Counted from the stretch's first letter, positions 11,679 through 22,569 are shown. The stretch: 64,000 bases of DNA from Thamnaconus septentrionalis (GCA_009823395.1 CM020508.1:5850515-5914514); one strand, 5' to 3'. The notes: generated from the letters alone by a model not told the origin. Numbers and translations are program-made.

Positions 11679-12825
11679 TAGATAGATATAGATAGATAGA
11701 TATGTACTACTGTGAATTCTTTGAGTACTGTGAGTGAAGCCAGTTGTAGTACTGACTATAGTACTGTCAAAAGTAACTATCATGGTGGTACCCACAGTAA
11801 ATTATGGGTTTAAGGCTTGAAATGACTGTTTGCATGTGTTTACCTGGGAAGTCTTTGAGTGGCAGGTTAGGGGCGGTGTAGTGGCCCGAGCAGCAAATGA
11901 CTGCGTCAAACACATGCCTCTCCTCCTGGCCGTCTTTGTTCTCAGTCACCAGCTCCCACCGGCCAGTGCGGGAGTAGTCTGCCGCCTGTCTCACGCTCTT
12001 CACCGATGTCTGACACGCACAGACGGACGTCCATCAGCTGCCACCGAAAACAAAACACCGAGCGCAAAACAAACTCCGGACTTTGCCTACCTGGAAGCGA
12101 ATGTGCTGCCGCAGCTTGAAGTGCTCAGCGTACATCATGAAGTATTTCAGGATTTTGGAATTGTGCATGTAGTTGGGATAATCTGCAGGGATGGGGAAGT
12201 CGCTGTAGCACATCATCTCCTTGGAGATGTTGATGGTGAGGGAGCGGTAAATGCTGGCCCTGTTGGGCTCCGACACCTCCTGCAGAGAAGACGGACGACG
12301 TGAGGCGGCGAACAGGGGATGGTGGTTGAAAACGTGTTTCATGGCCGCCTCCTTCAGTTGTGTCGGTTGGGGTTTAAACACCAAATGGTTGTCATGGTTA
12401 AATAAAGCATCTGGTGTCATTACCTCACGACTGTTTCAGGGTGTGATCACTCATTTTAAAACCCAGTTATGACTAAAAAGAACACAAGATTTCAATTGAG
12501 AAAGCTTTCGATGCATATTATTACACACGCACAAGGAGAACATTTTTTATTGGGACATAAGCACAACATATGTGTAGGCTCCAGCAGCCCCCAAGCCCCT
12601 TCCGAATGCAGTAGAAGCAGGTATAGGACATAATTGAATGAATGAGTATATGTGGGTTTGTGTCTGGTGAGACGCTTGGAGTCGTGGACCTGCCTTGAAT
12701 TTCCACAGCCCGCCCACGTCATCACTGCTCTCAAAACACGTAGGCACCATGCCCTCGTCCAGACAGGCCTTGATGCTGGACAGACCAGAGGGACCTGCTC
12801 CGATCACGGCGACTCTGTACACCAT
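7854..12825 (-). CDS. fmo5-like: Flavin-containing monooxygenase C, complete, 10 coding exons, 558 aa
   Basis: Exons in transcript order are 12694-12825, 12091-12279, 11844-12009, 11055-11197, 10492-10691, 10272-10407, 9389-9608, 9223-9295, 8126-8378 and 7854-8018. They total 1677 nt and stay in frame. GAGPSG (FAD) is at residues 9-14. The FMO signature F-x-G-x-x-x-H-x-x-x-Y reads [11 protein letters not shown], the NADPH motif is GIGNSG, and the linker motif is FSTGY. The C-terminal exon encodes a moderately hydrophobic tail starting [11 protein letters not shown], fitting an ER anchor. Oddities: intron 1 has a GC donor (AAG|GCAGGT); the ancestral 356-nt exon is split 136+220 at K322|V323 by an intron mostly filled by a MITE; the last junction, K504|V505, is less certain because exon 9 could read through to a stop at 7979-7981. 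A TATA box and noncoding exon lie upstream (13.7-13.8 kb). Confidence 0.93.
8556..8738 (+). mobile_element. L2/CR1-clade LINE 3' end (or SINE with L2 tail)
   Basis: The 183-bp insert contains the familiar teleost sequence GATGAACTGGCGACTTGTCC and GGGATAGGCTCCAGCAGACC, ending in a (GAAT)n tail. It is flanked by target duplications ATTATAGTAT(AT)GCAGTTT at 8537-8555 and 8739-8755 (17-19 bp, one dinucleotide difference). It sits in the FMO-C intron between exons 8 and 9. Confidence 0.8.
9635..10210. mobile_element. Degenerate hAT-like MITE inside FMO-C intron
   Basis: The left end CAGTGTTGGTGAG and the inverted right end CAGTGTTTTTGGGA form imperfect terminal inverted repeats. Both arms are rich in AGTAAT/ATTACT motifs typical of a common fish repeat. 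The flanking 8-mers (9627-9634, 10211-10218) agree at only 5 of 8 positions, so the target duplication is eroded or the boundary is off. No ORF is present. It fills 576 of the 663 bp of this intron. Confidence 0.6.
11390..11703. repeat. (TATG)n/(GATA)n microsatellite tract
   Basis: A long AT-rich array in the FMO-C intron between exons 3 and 4, shifting from TATG/CATA to TAGA units, with an (AC)n core at about 11575-11590. Confidence 0.9.
12575..12648 (+). mobile_element. Fragment of an L2-tailed repeat
   Basis: TAGGCTCCAGCAGCCCC followed by an AGCAGGTATAGGACAT-type segment and a GAATGAATGAG tail match the 3' part of the insert at 8556-8738, in the same orientation. It is a truncated older copy in FMO-C intron 1. 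Confidence 0.7.
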
Positions 12826-12832
12826 GGTGATG
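12826..12832 (-). other. 5' UTR part of FMO-C start exon
   Basis: A clean acceptor (pyrimidine-rich, then CACGTGCAG) ends 7 bp upstream of the start codon. This fixes the start exon as 12694-12832 and shows that translation begins near its 5' border. Confidence 0.7.
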
Positions 12833-13086
12833 CTGCACGTGGAAGAGAACAAACGGAAGAGTGGAAGGAGATTAACGGCAAGCACATATTTACAGAAGAT
12901 GTTCACCTTAAGTGACAGCCGATGCCAAATTTGGTCTTTTTTTTTGTATCAGAATATGTTTGGACAAGTGGTAGCTGCCCCACGCAGAGGCAGCAGCTGA
13001 GACAGATGTTGAGGGATTAATTACGAAAACCTTGTGAATTAATGCAGAAATCACAAGGTGAAAATGTTACTGTGAGTCAAGTGACT

Positions 13087-13172
13087 TGCTCATCAAATCA
13101 AATCAAATCAAACTTTATTTATATAGCACTTTTCATGCATGAAAAGGATGCAACCCAAAGTGCTTCACAGAT
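13087..13172. repeat. Teleost dispersed repeat (TTTATATAGC...AAAGTGCTT type)
   Basis: (ATCAA)n, then ACTTTATTTATATAGCACTT and CAAAGTGCTTCACAG. A related copy occurs at about 62092-62140 (TTTATATAGCTCTTTCA, AAAGTCGCTTTACAA). The family is common in fish genomes, but I cannot name its class from sequence alone. Confidence 0.6.
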
Positions 13173-13376
13173 TAAAACAAAAGTAAAATGTTAAAACATG
13201 CAGCAAAATGAACAAATAAAAGCTCATCCCTCCCACCCCCTCAAATGGACCCGCCCCTCCACACAAACACACACACACATACGTCCACACTCATACATAC
13301 ACACACGGATAAAATAGCATGGCACTAAGAATACGGGTGAGGAAAGACCACCAATGGGTGGTCATCCACGCAGAGA

Positions 13377-13382
13377 TAATAA

Positions 13383-13421
<39 letters not shown>

Positions 13422-13422
13422 C
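13377..13422. repeat. (AAAT)n microsatellite
   Basis: About eleven tandem AAAT units, immediately before the duplicated FMO upstream block. Confidence 0.95.
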
Positions 13423-13557
13423 TTTACTGTTCTGGACTCGTCAGTTTTTCTGATCCAGTTTGTGGGTGCTGAGTCATAAGACCAGCTGAACAATTTTTCA
13501 TGAACTCTTCCTCGCAGTTTGTCTCACACATGCACCCTCACTATATTCCTTCATTTC
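13423..13557. repeat. Duplicated FMO upstream block, copy 2
   Basis: Counterpart of 6933-7076. It keeps TGCTGAGTCA at 13467-13476, CAATTTTTCATG and the TGCACC stretch in the same order. It lies in the presumed first intron of FMO-C, between the noncoding exon and the start exon. Confidence 0.75.
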
Positions 13558-13726
13558 AAAAATAAAAATTTAGAGCCACAGTTTGTTCCACGCAGGTGCT
13601 GAACATTCCAAAAATGGAAAATGGCAGCTAACTAGGAGTAAGACCCCTCCTGCTCTATCAGACAAATCAGTACACTCTAATTGCAGCGTATCGTATAAAG
13701 ATCACAAGTGTGTGAGCTCCTCTTAC

Positions 13727-13766
13727 CTCTGTCCTTGTGTGATGATTCGGTGAACTATGAAGTGAG
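13727..13766 (-). promoter_or_regulatory. Noncoding first exon of FMO-C
   Basis: On the minus strand a short stretch ends ACAGAG|GTAAGA, a strong donor at 13725-13727. It begins about 30 bp downstream of a TATA box. It joins the acceptor before the FMO-C start codon across an intron of about 0.9 kb. The 5' limit is estimated from TATA spacing, not seen. Confidence 0.55.
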
Positions 13767-13788
13767 ATGAGCGCTCCCCGATCACCTG

Positions 13789-13796
13789 CTTTTATA
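13789..13796 (-). promoter_or_regulatory. TATA box of FMO-C (TATAAAAG)
   Basis: TATAAAAG reads on the minus strand, about 60 bp upstream of the noncoding-exon donor. It is the only good TATA box found upstream of the three FMO genes. Confidence 0.55.
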
Positions 13797-13914
13797 CAGA
13801 CGCGCCCCCCCCCCCGCCAACCCTCTCCAGAAAAACAAGCAAAGTTAAATTTTGTTTGCCCAAATTTGATTGGTTTGTACTTTAGTCGGTGTCCTAATAA
13901 AAGATGAGAGATAA

Positions 13915-16900
13915 AGGAACAGATTATACAACTTTTATTTTCAATCTCTATTTAATTAAAAAAGAAAATCATAAATTTGACACCAAGTAATTACAGAAAC
14001 ATTCAAGGACATGTTTAGACCGTCTCATTAGCAAACACAACTAAAATGTTTGCCAACATTCGAAAAGTGCATCTTTTTTTTATTTATTTATTTTTTTATT
14101 TTTTATTAAGATGACATTTTTTAACCTGGAAATAAACAGATGTGAAAAGACCACGAGGTAATAATGTGATAAAGCCACCTGCAGGATCTGCATATAAATA
14201 CTGAAAGCAACATCAATCAGATAACTCATCTAGTCACCCAGGGCAGCATATTTAGATGTGACAGAAGAAGAAAGGGGGTGAAACATCATCTCATCTCATC
14301 TTATTTTATTATTATTATTATTTTTTTTTTAGCTGTTTTGGGGGACATACAGCATAGAAGCCACAGCATAACAGTCGACTTTGGGACACCAGGGAGCCAC
14401 ATCACCAGTCCACAAATTTAAGGTGCCGTGCAAAGTTTAACAACAGTAAATGTAACGAAAAAAAAAAAAATAAATAAAAAAATAATTCCAAAACACAACA
14501 CCAGAACCAGAACTTTTATAACCAGTTTGGACCTGATTTTAGCCCAAAACATCTTCTCACAATCAGAATGTTACTAAGTAAAAAAAAAAAAAACAAAATA
14601 AAACATTCTTTCTGTCAAGAAAAGGTTCTTGGTGACTATAAAAAAAAAAAAAAAAAATTTATTGCCAGTTTTAAAAAAAAATAACGCACTAATATAAAGA
14701 ATGAAGAGGAATTGTGGAGTTTTCCGGCAGTGCCAAGATGTAAGTGCACCTGCATTGTCTAAAACGTGTGTTAACAGCCTGTTTTTGGTCACACTTCACC
14801 AAGTGGTTATACAGACACACCAGCACAGCCACAGAGGTCAGTCAGTGCATGCAAGCGCAACGGTGCACAATCGGCAATTAAATAACTAACACATGCAAAC
14901 GCCTTTACTGTTCCCCAGACCTCACCTCGTTAGTCGGACGACGATGCAAAAATAAACAACTATTGCTCAAATGACACGATCGGCTGTGATTTGCAGGGAC
15001 GGCGTGGCCGGTTCATTTGGCCCCGACTGTTCCTCCGCTCTGCCCTCGGACCGATCCAGTACACATCAGCAGCGCCGGTGACGGGACGCCAGTGCCGAGC
15101 AGCATCTGTGTTACAACATCGGCAACCTGTGGCACCGATTAAGTTTTTTTTTTTTTTTTTTTTTTGAACAGTGGCACAGGGACACCCTCAAGTCACCGGG
15201 TTCAAAGGCGGAAAACTGCCGCCAACATCATTATTATTATTCTTTTTCCCCAATATATAATTACGTTATCATGATGCGCAGCACAGTCGCAGTTTGGTCC
15301 ATTGCAATGTCTCGCTGCAATTTGCGAAACCGCAAAAAGACAAGATCCAGCAAAAACGCTGAACCGCTATCAACCGTTTTTGCCCTGATCCAAAAAAATA
15401 GCGCGTGCATTCAACATCCTGGCTGGCAATGGATGAGAATCAAGACCTGATGACACTAATGACAAGTCACGACAAGCCTGCAGCGTAGTCAGTACTGCCA
15501 GAGTGATGCACCAGTGGAAAAAACCTAAGTAAAACTTGAGTAAACGTTTGTGACCTTCACCGTAGAATCTCGGTACAAGAGCCAATATGACGGAGGTGGA
15601 AAAACAAATTAGAAATTGCACAAGACTTTCACATGGATTTTTAAAAAATTCCATCCGTTGCAGTGAATAAGAGAATAAAAATAGGATTTCCTGCTAAGTG
15701 TATGGCGTCCAAGTGCAATTTGGAATAAAAAAACAAACAAAAAAAAAACGCCTCGAGCGATTCGGCAGTGAGTTGTTGCTGTGACGAAAAACATCAGACA
15801 CCTGTTTAAAACGAAGCCGAGATCAATAACACGCTGGCAACAAGCTTAGATTATAGAAAATGATCAAACTGTTTTTTTTAATGAGTGTAAAAAAACAAAA
15901 ACAAAAAATATTTTTCCTCTGCTGGCTGTGTCTGAAAACACTAATTACTGAGTTGAACATTGTTATTCACTATATAGTCCACTCAATCGCTCCTACAATA
16001 TATTGTAAAAAGTAGTGGGCACCCGATGGTCACTCACTGGGCAATTGATCCCAACATGCACTGCGTTACTCCCAACAATTGAGGGGTAACAAGCTGCCGG
16101 CACCAGGGTCCAAATTAATGTACTGTGGAATTTCCTTTGCAGTTTTTGAGCAAATCTAAAGGTCAGTTTGGGTCCAAAGATTGTTTTTCCTCACAATTGT
16201 ATGTATGTGCCAGACAAGTGAATGGATTGTGTAAATCATTAAAAATGCCTTAACAACATAGATGTGTTATAGATGTGTTATTATATGACAATACCCACTA
16301 AAGTATTTGTTACCACAAACTTCCATGATGTTTTTTCTTGTGAAATTGTGCAACACAGACACATTTGATAGAACTATTTTCCATCTGACTAAATGGCACA
16401 TCAGTGTGAACACTTTGTTACACGCAGCTGCTGAACATTTCCTTATTCACCAGGAAAAATAAAATGACTTTATTGCAAACTATTCTTTAGAATAGCGCAG
16501 CGTTTTAAACTTCTCCAGCTTTTTAAAAACTCTGGTGACTTGGAATAACTGGTGATCAGAAAAAAGAAATAAAATACTACTAAAAATTAAAAAAGAAATT
16601 CTGCACGGACAATAATTCTTAAAATGACATAAGATAAATAACATCCTTCCTATAATTAGGAGTCTGAATAATTCCTAATAACTACTACGAAAAATATTTG
16701 ATTTAAGTGATAAGTGATTTGTGTCAGTGAGTGTGCATCACCACAATGATTATAGGCTTCAGTCTGTGCAATCTTGGTCCATTTAAAACAAGTCCTTTGT
16801 CTTGTCCAGTCACTCAAGTGCTTTCAAACTTAAATACCAGATGACAGCAGCTGCTGACTGCTAAATCACAGAGCTCCCCTCCCTAATCAAATCACAATTA

Positions 16901-17018
16901 TCCCCATCACACAACACCGAAAAAAACAAACAAAAAAATCACACAGGTGCACAGGCGCTCTGACCGTTGAAAAGAAACCCTTCCCTTCCACCTGCTTGCC
17001 CCAGTCCTGGAATACTCA
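13915..17018 (-). other. Probable long 3' UTR / downstream region of plpp6
   Basis: There are 3.1 kb without a supportable coding exon between the plpp6 stop codon and the FMO-C promoter. AATAAA signals on the minus strand occur at 16469-16474 and 13934-13939, so the transcript may end at either. Notable content: A/T homopolymers (14459-14471, 14581-14593, 14640-14657, 15144-15165). A 94-codon hydrophobic ORF at 15370-15654 (minus) is not recognised. No repeat element is identified. Confidence 0.35.
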
Positions 17019-19940
17019 TTAGGCTAACTGTCCCAGCAGACCTTGCAAGGCCTGGGGCGAGATCCACAGCATCTCCACCAGGTTGTACTGCCAGTAGCCC
17101 ATCCAGAAACCAAACATCACGTCCGTCACGTTGTGCCGGCCCAGCAGCACGCGGCTCAGCCCCACGATGGCCACCCACAGCAGCACCAGCACCCTGAGCG
17201 GGGCGGCCAGCACCAGGTGGCTGAGCAGGAAGCGGCCGCACATGGCGGCGCGGGTGGAGTGGCCAGAGGGGAAGGAGTAGGCGTCCACGGAGAAGGTGGC
17301 GAACATGTCCATGCGGTTGTGCGCGGGCCGGCGGCGCCGCACCACAGCCTTGACGATGCACACCAGGACCAAGTCCAGCAGCAGACCTGGAGGATACAGA
17401 GCAGAGCAGTGAGGCCCAGGGAAGCAGTTTGAAGGCACATTAAAACGATAAGCAGCAGATAGCAGGCGGTGTGGCAATCTGGGGTTACTGATACAGGCTC
17501 TTTTGATAACTGGTGTTGCAACTTAGCAAACAACTTTAACAGGGTCAACTGTCGCTGTTGGGAGATAAGAAAAACTAATAGACGCTTGTTAAGGCACTCG
17601 GTGATACTGCAATGCCAACAAGCGGCCTGGAAGCACTTCTAAGTTCTCCAATGATCGGGCAGAACGGCGCATGCGCATGATGTGCCGCAGCACTGAAACA
17701 TTTATGCCAGATCGGGTGGCGCTGATCCATCGCTGCAGGGCGTCTGAGGGAGGGAAAGATTTCAGGAGCTGAATTAGTATGCTACAATATTTTATTCATT
17801 AATGGCCAATTCCCAAAGCAAGGCCCTCGAGACTAAAGGCAGAAAATAGATTATTAGAACGCCGTCTCCATTTCAACCCGAACTTCCTTCCTCATACATG
17901 GACCACGACAGCCCAACAGTCCTCCCTGACACAGAACCACAATGCTTTACTGCTTTCATGCTCTCATCAGACACCAGTAGAAGTTTGGCTGCAAACTAAA
18001 CCTCACCACAACATATAGGGGAAGTGAAAAAGTAGGTTTACAGTAGTAGCGCATTAGTGTTATGATACTTAAGTTGGCCTCATTTTTTAAAAATCTTTTT
18101 TGGTGTCATTAATCATATTTTATCACAACTAATAAAAATGCATCTACTTTTATAATATCTTTATATTTTATTTAATTTTATTTGCAGATTTGATTTGATT
18201 TTGATTTATTTTATTTATTTCGAACGTGTAAAGAAGGAAAGAGAATAAAAAGGAAACAAAACCAAAATACACACACAAAAAATAAAGCAAGGTAAGAATA
18301 AATAAGCAAACACCAGTGAAATACAAAAGAGAATAATATTGCACGGCAAGTTAACCAATAATTTCAATGACGAGCAGCGCAAGTGGATTTTAAAACAATA
18401 CTGGGAGACAGAGAGTAGTAAATGTGTGAAAGATCGATGGAGAGAAACCTTTGCAACACCTCCACCAACCAAAGAGGCTCACAATTTATCGACTGGGTGA
18501 CAAATTTGAGCGTACAGGAAGAATCCACGACACGCCAAAGAGTGGTTGACCAGTGACCGGACAGAGAACGCATAGACGGTCGCTCGGGCATTCATCCGGA
18601 GCCCACAGAAATCGAAACGCAGGGCGTCATCTGAACTTCGGATTGAACGCAGATCATTGGGTCGCTTTCATAACTGTATACCTACTTTTGCACCCCCCTG
18701 TATGTGTTTGTGCTGCAAACAAATGCGCTCAGCCCCATGTCTCTAATATGAGGAAGGCCTCTAAAAGGCTTCCTATCTGCAACAGAATCACCAAATGGCA
18801 TCCGTCAACGTTAGACTCATGGCTTTAGTTAGTAGAAAAGAGTGAATTTGGTGAAGTGCAAATTAAAGACAAATAAAGAATAAAAACAGTTGTATTTGTA
18901 TATCAACACAAGATCTAAGAAGGGAACCTTTGCCATGATTTAAGAACAACACATGTGATGGCTTTAATAGCTGACATCACGGCTGTGCACAGTGCTGTTC
19001 CGATAGGATGATTTGGAATAAACACACCAGAATCAGAAGAATTCACCTGTTTCCAAAAAAAAAAAACCGACACGAAAGCAGAGTAACCCAGCAAGGAAAC
19101 AATACTTATAAGACCGCACAGGCTGACCGACAACAGACCAAGCAACTGAACCCACAGTAAATTACAGCTGGATCAGACAGAACATGGCATCTACAGCTGA
19201 GCAGCCTGGAGAACCGGCAGGGAGGAGAGAAAGCCAGCGCAACGGATCAGGGAAGGGAGCCCAGCCTGATAAAAGTGCTGCGCGTTACAGGTGAGAGCAA
19301 CAAGCTAACACTGCACCACACTAGCGCACCTGGAAGCATCACGCATGCAGAGGGTTGGATGCTGCAACCAGCTGGGAGAGAGACAGAGAGAGAGAGGAGA
19401 GAGAGGTGTCGCACCTGACTGCGGGGAGATGAGAGTGATTTATTTACCCATGAGCAGGTTGAGCATGACCTCCTGTCCGGCGGCGCTGTCGCTCTTGTAC
19501 AGACAGTAGACGGTGCCGGCCAGCCAGGGGATGCCGTGGCCCGAAATCTCGATGAGCTTCATCAGGGGCCGCATGCTGCCCCACGACGAGTCCTCGCAGG
19601 CGCACACCCCGAGCCGCTTGGAGAGCCACAGGTCGATGGCGAGCAGCGAGCTGAAGGCGACGTGCAGGAAGGACGGGTTGAGCTGAATGTTGTCCTCCTC
19701 CGACGGCCCCGCGCCGCTCGCCGAGCCGGTGGAGGAGCTGGAGCCCCGGCGCCGGGTGGGGCTCTCCGAGGCGCGGAGGCGAGCCGCGGTCGGGTCGGAG
19801 CCCTGCCGCTGGAGGAGCTGCGGCGTCGAGGAACGGTTGAGCGGCTTGGTCAGCGACATGAAGTCGTAGCGGCCGTTGGAGCTGCCGAGCACCGGGCTGC
19901 CACCGCTGCGGCCGGGGTTCTTGGCTTTAGGGGAGGGCAT
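17019..19940 (-). CDS. plpp6: Polyisoprenoid (presqualene) diphosphate phosphatase 6, two exons, 286 aa
   Basis: PLPP6 (formerly PPAPDC2) is a PAP2-superfamily ER/nuclear-envelope enzyme that removes phosphate from presqualene diphosphate and other isoprenoid diphosphates. Exons are 19448-19940 (164 codons plus 1 nt, ATG at 19938-19940) and 17019-17386 (ending TAA); the junction falls inside a Gly codon. The N-terminal ~95 residues are Ser/Pro/Arg-rich and low complexity. Then come about five hydrophobic segments. The three PAP2 motifs are intact: K177-x6-R184-P185, PSGH at 204-207, and S242-R243-x5-H249-x3-D253. Length fits the family (about 295 aa in human). Odd: a 2.06-kb intron interrupts the frame, whereas I recall the human gene as single-exon. 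It lies head to head with prdx6. Confidence 0.95.
17387..19447 (-). other. plpp6 intron
   Basis: A 2061-bp GT-AG intron (donor GGTAAAT, acceptor CCTCCAG). Apart from the transposase relic, it contains AT-rich sequence around 18050-18300 and a short GAGA tract near 19381-19406. Confidence 0.8.
18432..18680 (+). pseudogene. Decayed DNA-transposon transposase N-terminus (HTH region)
   Basis: Reading across three plus-strand frames gives [15 protein letters not shown], then [21 protein letters not shown], then [20 protein letters not shown]. This order (TPP-x-R/K, helix-turn-helix with KFE-x-TG-x-D-x-P-x-SG, then RSP-x-KS-x-RRASxEL) is what I recall from mariner/IS630-like transposases annotated as DUF4817. 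At least two frameshifts and two stops interrupt it, so it is dead. It sits antisense in the plpp6 intron. Boundaries and inverted repeats were not found. Family naming is from memory. Confidence 0.6.
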
Positions 19941-20777
19941 GCTGTCTGTTAAATTGCCGCGGAGGAGAGTTTAGATATGATGTGGTGACACCGCAGTGGT
20001 GAAATTTACTGCAGTGTTCCGGGTTGTTGCGCTTTTAGCTCATCTGAAGGTTCCGAAATTCTCCTCACGTCCTGCGAGCTGAATCGCCATCTTTGTTGCT
20101 GTATACGGCACGCAAGGTTCTCTGGGAAATGCTGTTTCCCTGCAAAAAAAAACAAAACGTGAATGTACTCCAGCGCCCCCTAGCCAGAGTCCCTAAGCCA
20201 AATTTAACTAACTAGTTAGTTAACTAGTTATCCCCGGGTTAATTTACTCATTGCGGTGAAAAGTCTATTGTCTATTCTCAAGTTTAATGGGACAAAGTCC
20301 CTTTATGATGATGAAGATTATGATGATCCCCTCAAGCATGATTGCGTTATAAAATAAATGTTTGGATGATGTTCAAAGCCCATTATCGCCTTATCACTAG
20401 TAAAAATCATATTAGACTTTGTCCTGGAAATTTAACTCAGACTGCCTTATTGTCTCGGCGAGAGTTTGAATATTTTTTTGAGGCCCTGATCATAAAACCT
20501 TCTGTAAATATATATTTCCATTAGCTATAGAATAGATACTACTGCTACCATTATCACTCGGAGGATAATTACAAATAGGAAATATTTCATATATTATCAT
20601 TATTATTTGGAATACACCTGTACATATAACAACAGGTCCAGCATTCCATACCTTGTCTCTGATTGGAGAATACGCTGTCGTAACTTAACTTGCTCCGCCC
20701 AGTTCCGGGTTTCTTCACGCGGTCTCTGACTTCTCTCTTCAACCTCACGCTGTCTGAGCTGCAGAGAGGGACCGACC
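19941..20777. promoter_or_regulatory. Divergent promoter region, plpp6 / prdx6
   Basis: The start codons of plpp6 (minus) and prdx6 (plus) are 837 bp apart. On the plpp6 side the minus strand reads AAGATGGCGA (20084-20093), a YY1-like motif typical of TATA-less starts. On the prdx6 side CTCCGCCCAG (about 20691-20700) is a GC box and TTCCGGG (about 20703-20709) an ETS-like site. The middle holds a perfect 20-bp palindrome TTAACTAACTAGTTAGTTAA (20204-20223). No TATA box is seen for either gene. Confidence 0.5.
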
Positions 20778-22525
20778 ATGCCGGGGCTTCTGCTTGGAGA
20801 CGTGTTCCCCAACTTCGAGGCTGACACCACCGCTGGCCGGATCAAGTTCCACGACTTCCTTGGTGACTCGTAAGTGTGCGGACGTTGTTGACGCAGTTTT
20901 CCCCCGACAGTTTTTTTTTTTTGGCGTGTGAGTGACGGGTATGCAAAGCAGGCGGTTGCACACGGACCTATTTTCGGATTGTACCAATCTGGTGCGTCGG
21001 AGGATTTAGCCTGTATTCATAAGTCAAACTGCGCAGGCGCTGTAGAACCGTCACCTGCTGCCTTACTAAACTGGTCTGCACAAATGTTATATTCCATTAT
21101 TTCAAAATGGAAAAAAACAAATACATGCTAAAATAAAAACAAGGGCATGATAACAAGTCTTCCGACAGTTTGGTGCTATTCTTTATTTTCCCATGCGGGC
21201 CGCTGCTGAGGTCGAAGCCCAGTCTGGACAAAACCGCTTTTGTTTGTGTGGGTTTCGGGAATCAGGCTTTTGTTTTTTCCCCTCCTCTTGGCAGTGTCTC
21301 CTGAAGCGGCTGTCCTTTCTCTGCATGCCTTACATAATCACAACACAAAGAGTGTATTGAGTTATTCTGAAACTGGGGAAGTCTTTAGCACCCCTACTTA
21401 ATATAAAAACAAACCCCTAATGTTTGGTAATATGGTTTCTTTTTTTTTTTTTTTTATTTTTATGTTAAAACCAATTTAGGAATCCACACGGACTCAAACT
21501 AGTTGATATGGATCATAAATCAAGTTTATCAAAACCACGCAGTTGTATCCATAACAAATTAGTTCTCCTTCTGTGTAGGAGGGGTTTACTGTGAGAGGGC
21601 CAACATATGTCGCGACTTTGCCTTTGTTTTAAGTTGTAACTTTTTCGTTGCAATTGTTAATATTGGGTGATAGAATGGTGAAGTAGCTGAAGGTCAAAGT
21701 AATCCAAGCAGAGAAACAACAAGTCGTATTGATTTTAGATTAAATTTTAGTTATTGTATATTTATGAGATAGATTTTTTGTGCCTGTGTATCTAACTCTC
21801 TTGACTCTTGGATGTTTGCTGAGCTAATTTTTGACTGCAATAAAGCAACTTCTGCTCACTCACTAACCACACGATCACAATGCTCATGAGCTCAAAGCTT
21901 TGTTCAAGTATCTGCCTTTTTTTCACAGTGGAGAATGAATACACATCAGTCATGTGAGGCCAGAAATCACATGGGAGTATTTAGATGACCTGTGCTTGTA
22001 GAAAAAAAATAAATAAAGACGACGCTCATGAGTTTTTCAGGGAAAGAAAATCACATTCTTCCCCTTTTCTCACACCCACACTTTGTTTTTTTTGTTTTTT
22101 TAAAAAACATTTTTAGCAGAATGGTGCAGCTGTTGTTTCAAAACGTATCCCAGACTGAATGTTGCTATAATCTCCTCTTTGTTGCTAGACATCCCATCTG
22201 TTGTTCTCACTCTGTGCAGGTTTAGCGCCATGTTGCACGAACGCTCGACCTTTTGCCTTTGATTGTGTAACGCGGCCAGATCATAAACCTTAACCTCAAC
22301 AGTTCGACCAGTCGTAAAGCGCGTTTACCCACGCTGGCTCCTGACGCCCGTCTCCCTCCGCAGATGGGGCATCCTGTTCTCCCACCCGAAGGACTTCACG
22401 CCCGTCTGCACCACTGAGCTCGGCCGCGCCGCCAAGTACAGCGGGGAGTTCGAGAAGCGAGGCGTCAAGATGATCGCCCTGTCTATCGACAGTGTTGAGG
22501 ATCACAAGAACTGGAGCAAGGTTTC

Positions 22526-22569
<44 letters not shown>

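Noticed and set aside
15370..15654. 94-codon hydrophobic minus-strand ORF downstream of plpp6
   Set aside because: It looks membrane-like but is T-rich, has no recognised family, no splice partner, and sits in the likely plpp6 3' UTR.
22528..22566. CRISPR-like or other array interpretation of regular short repeats
   Set aside because: All regular arrays in the window are microsatellites without spacers; the genome is vertebrate.
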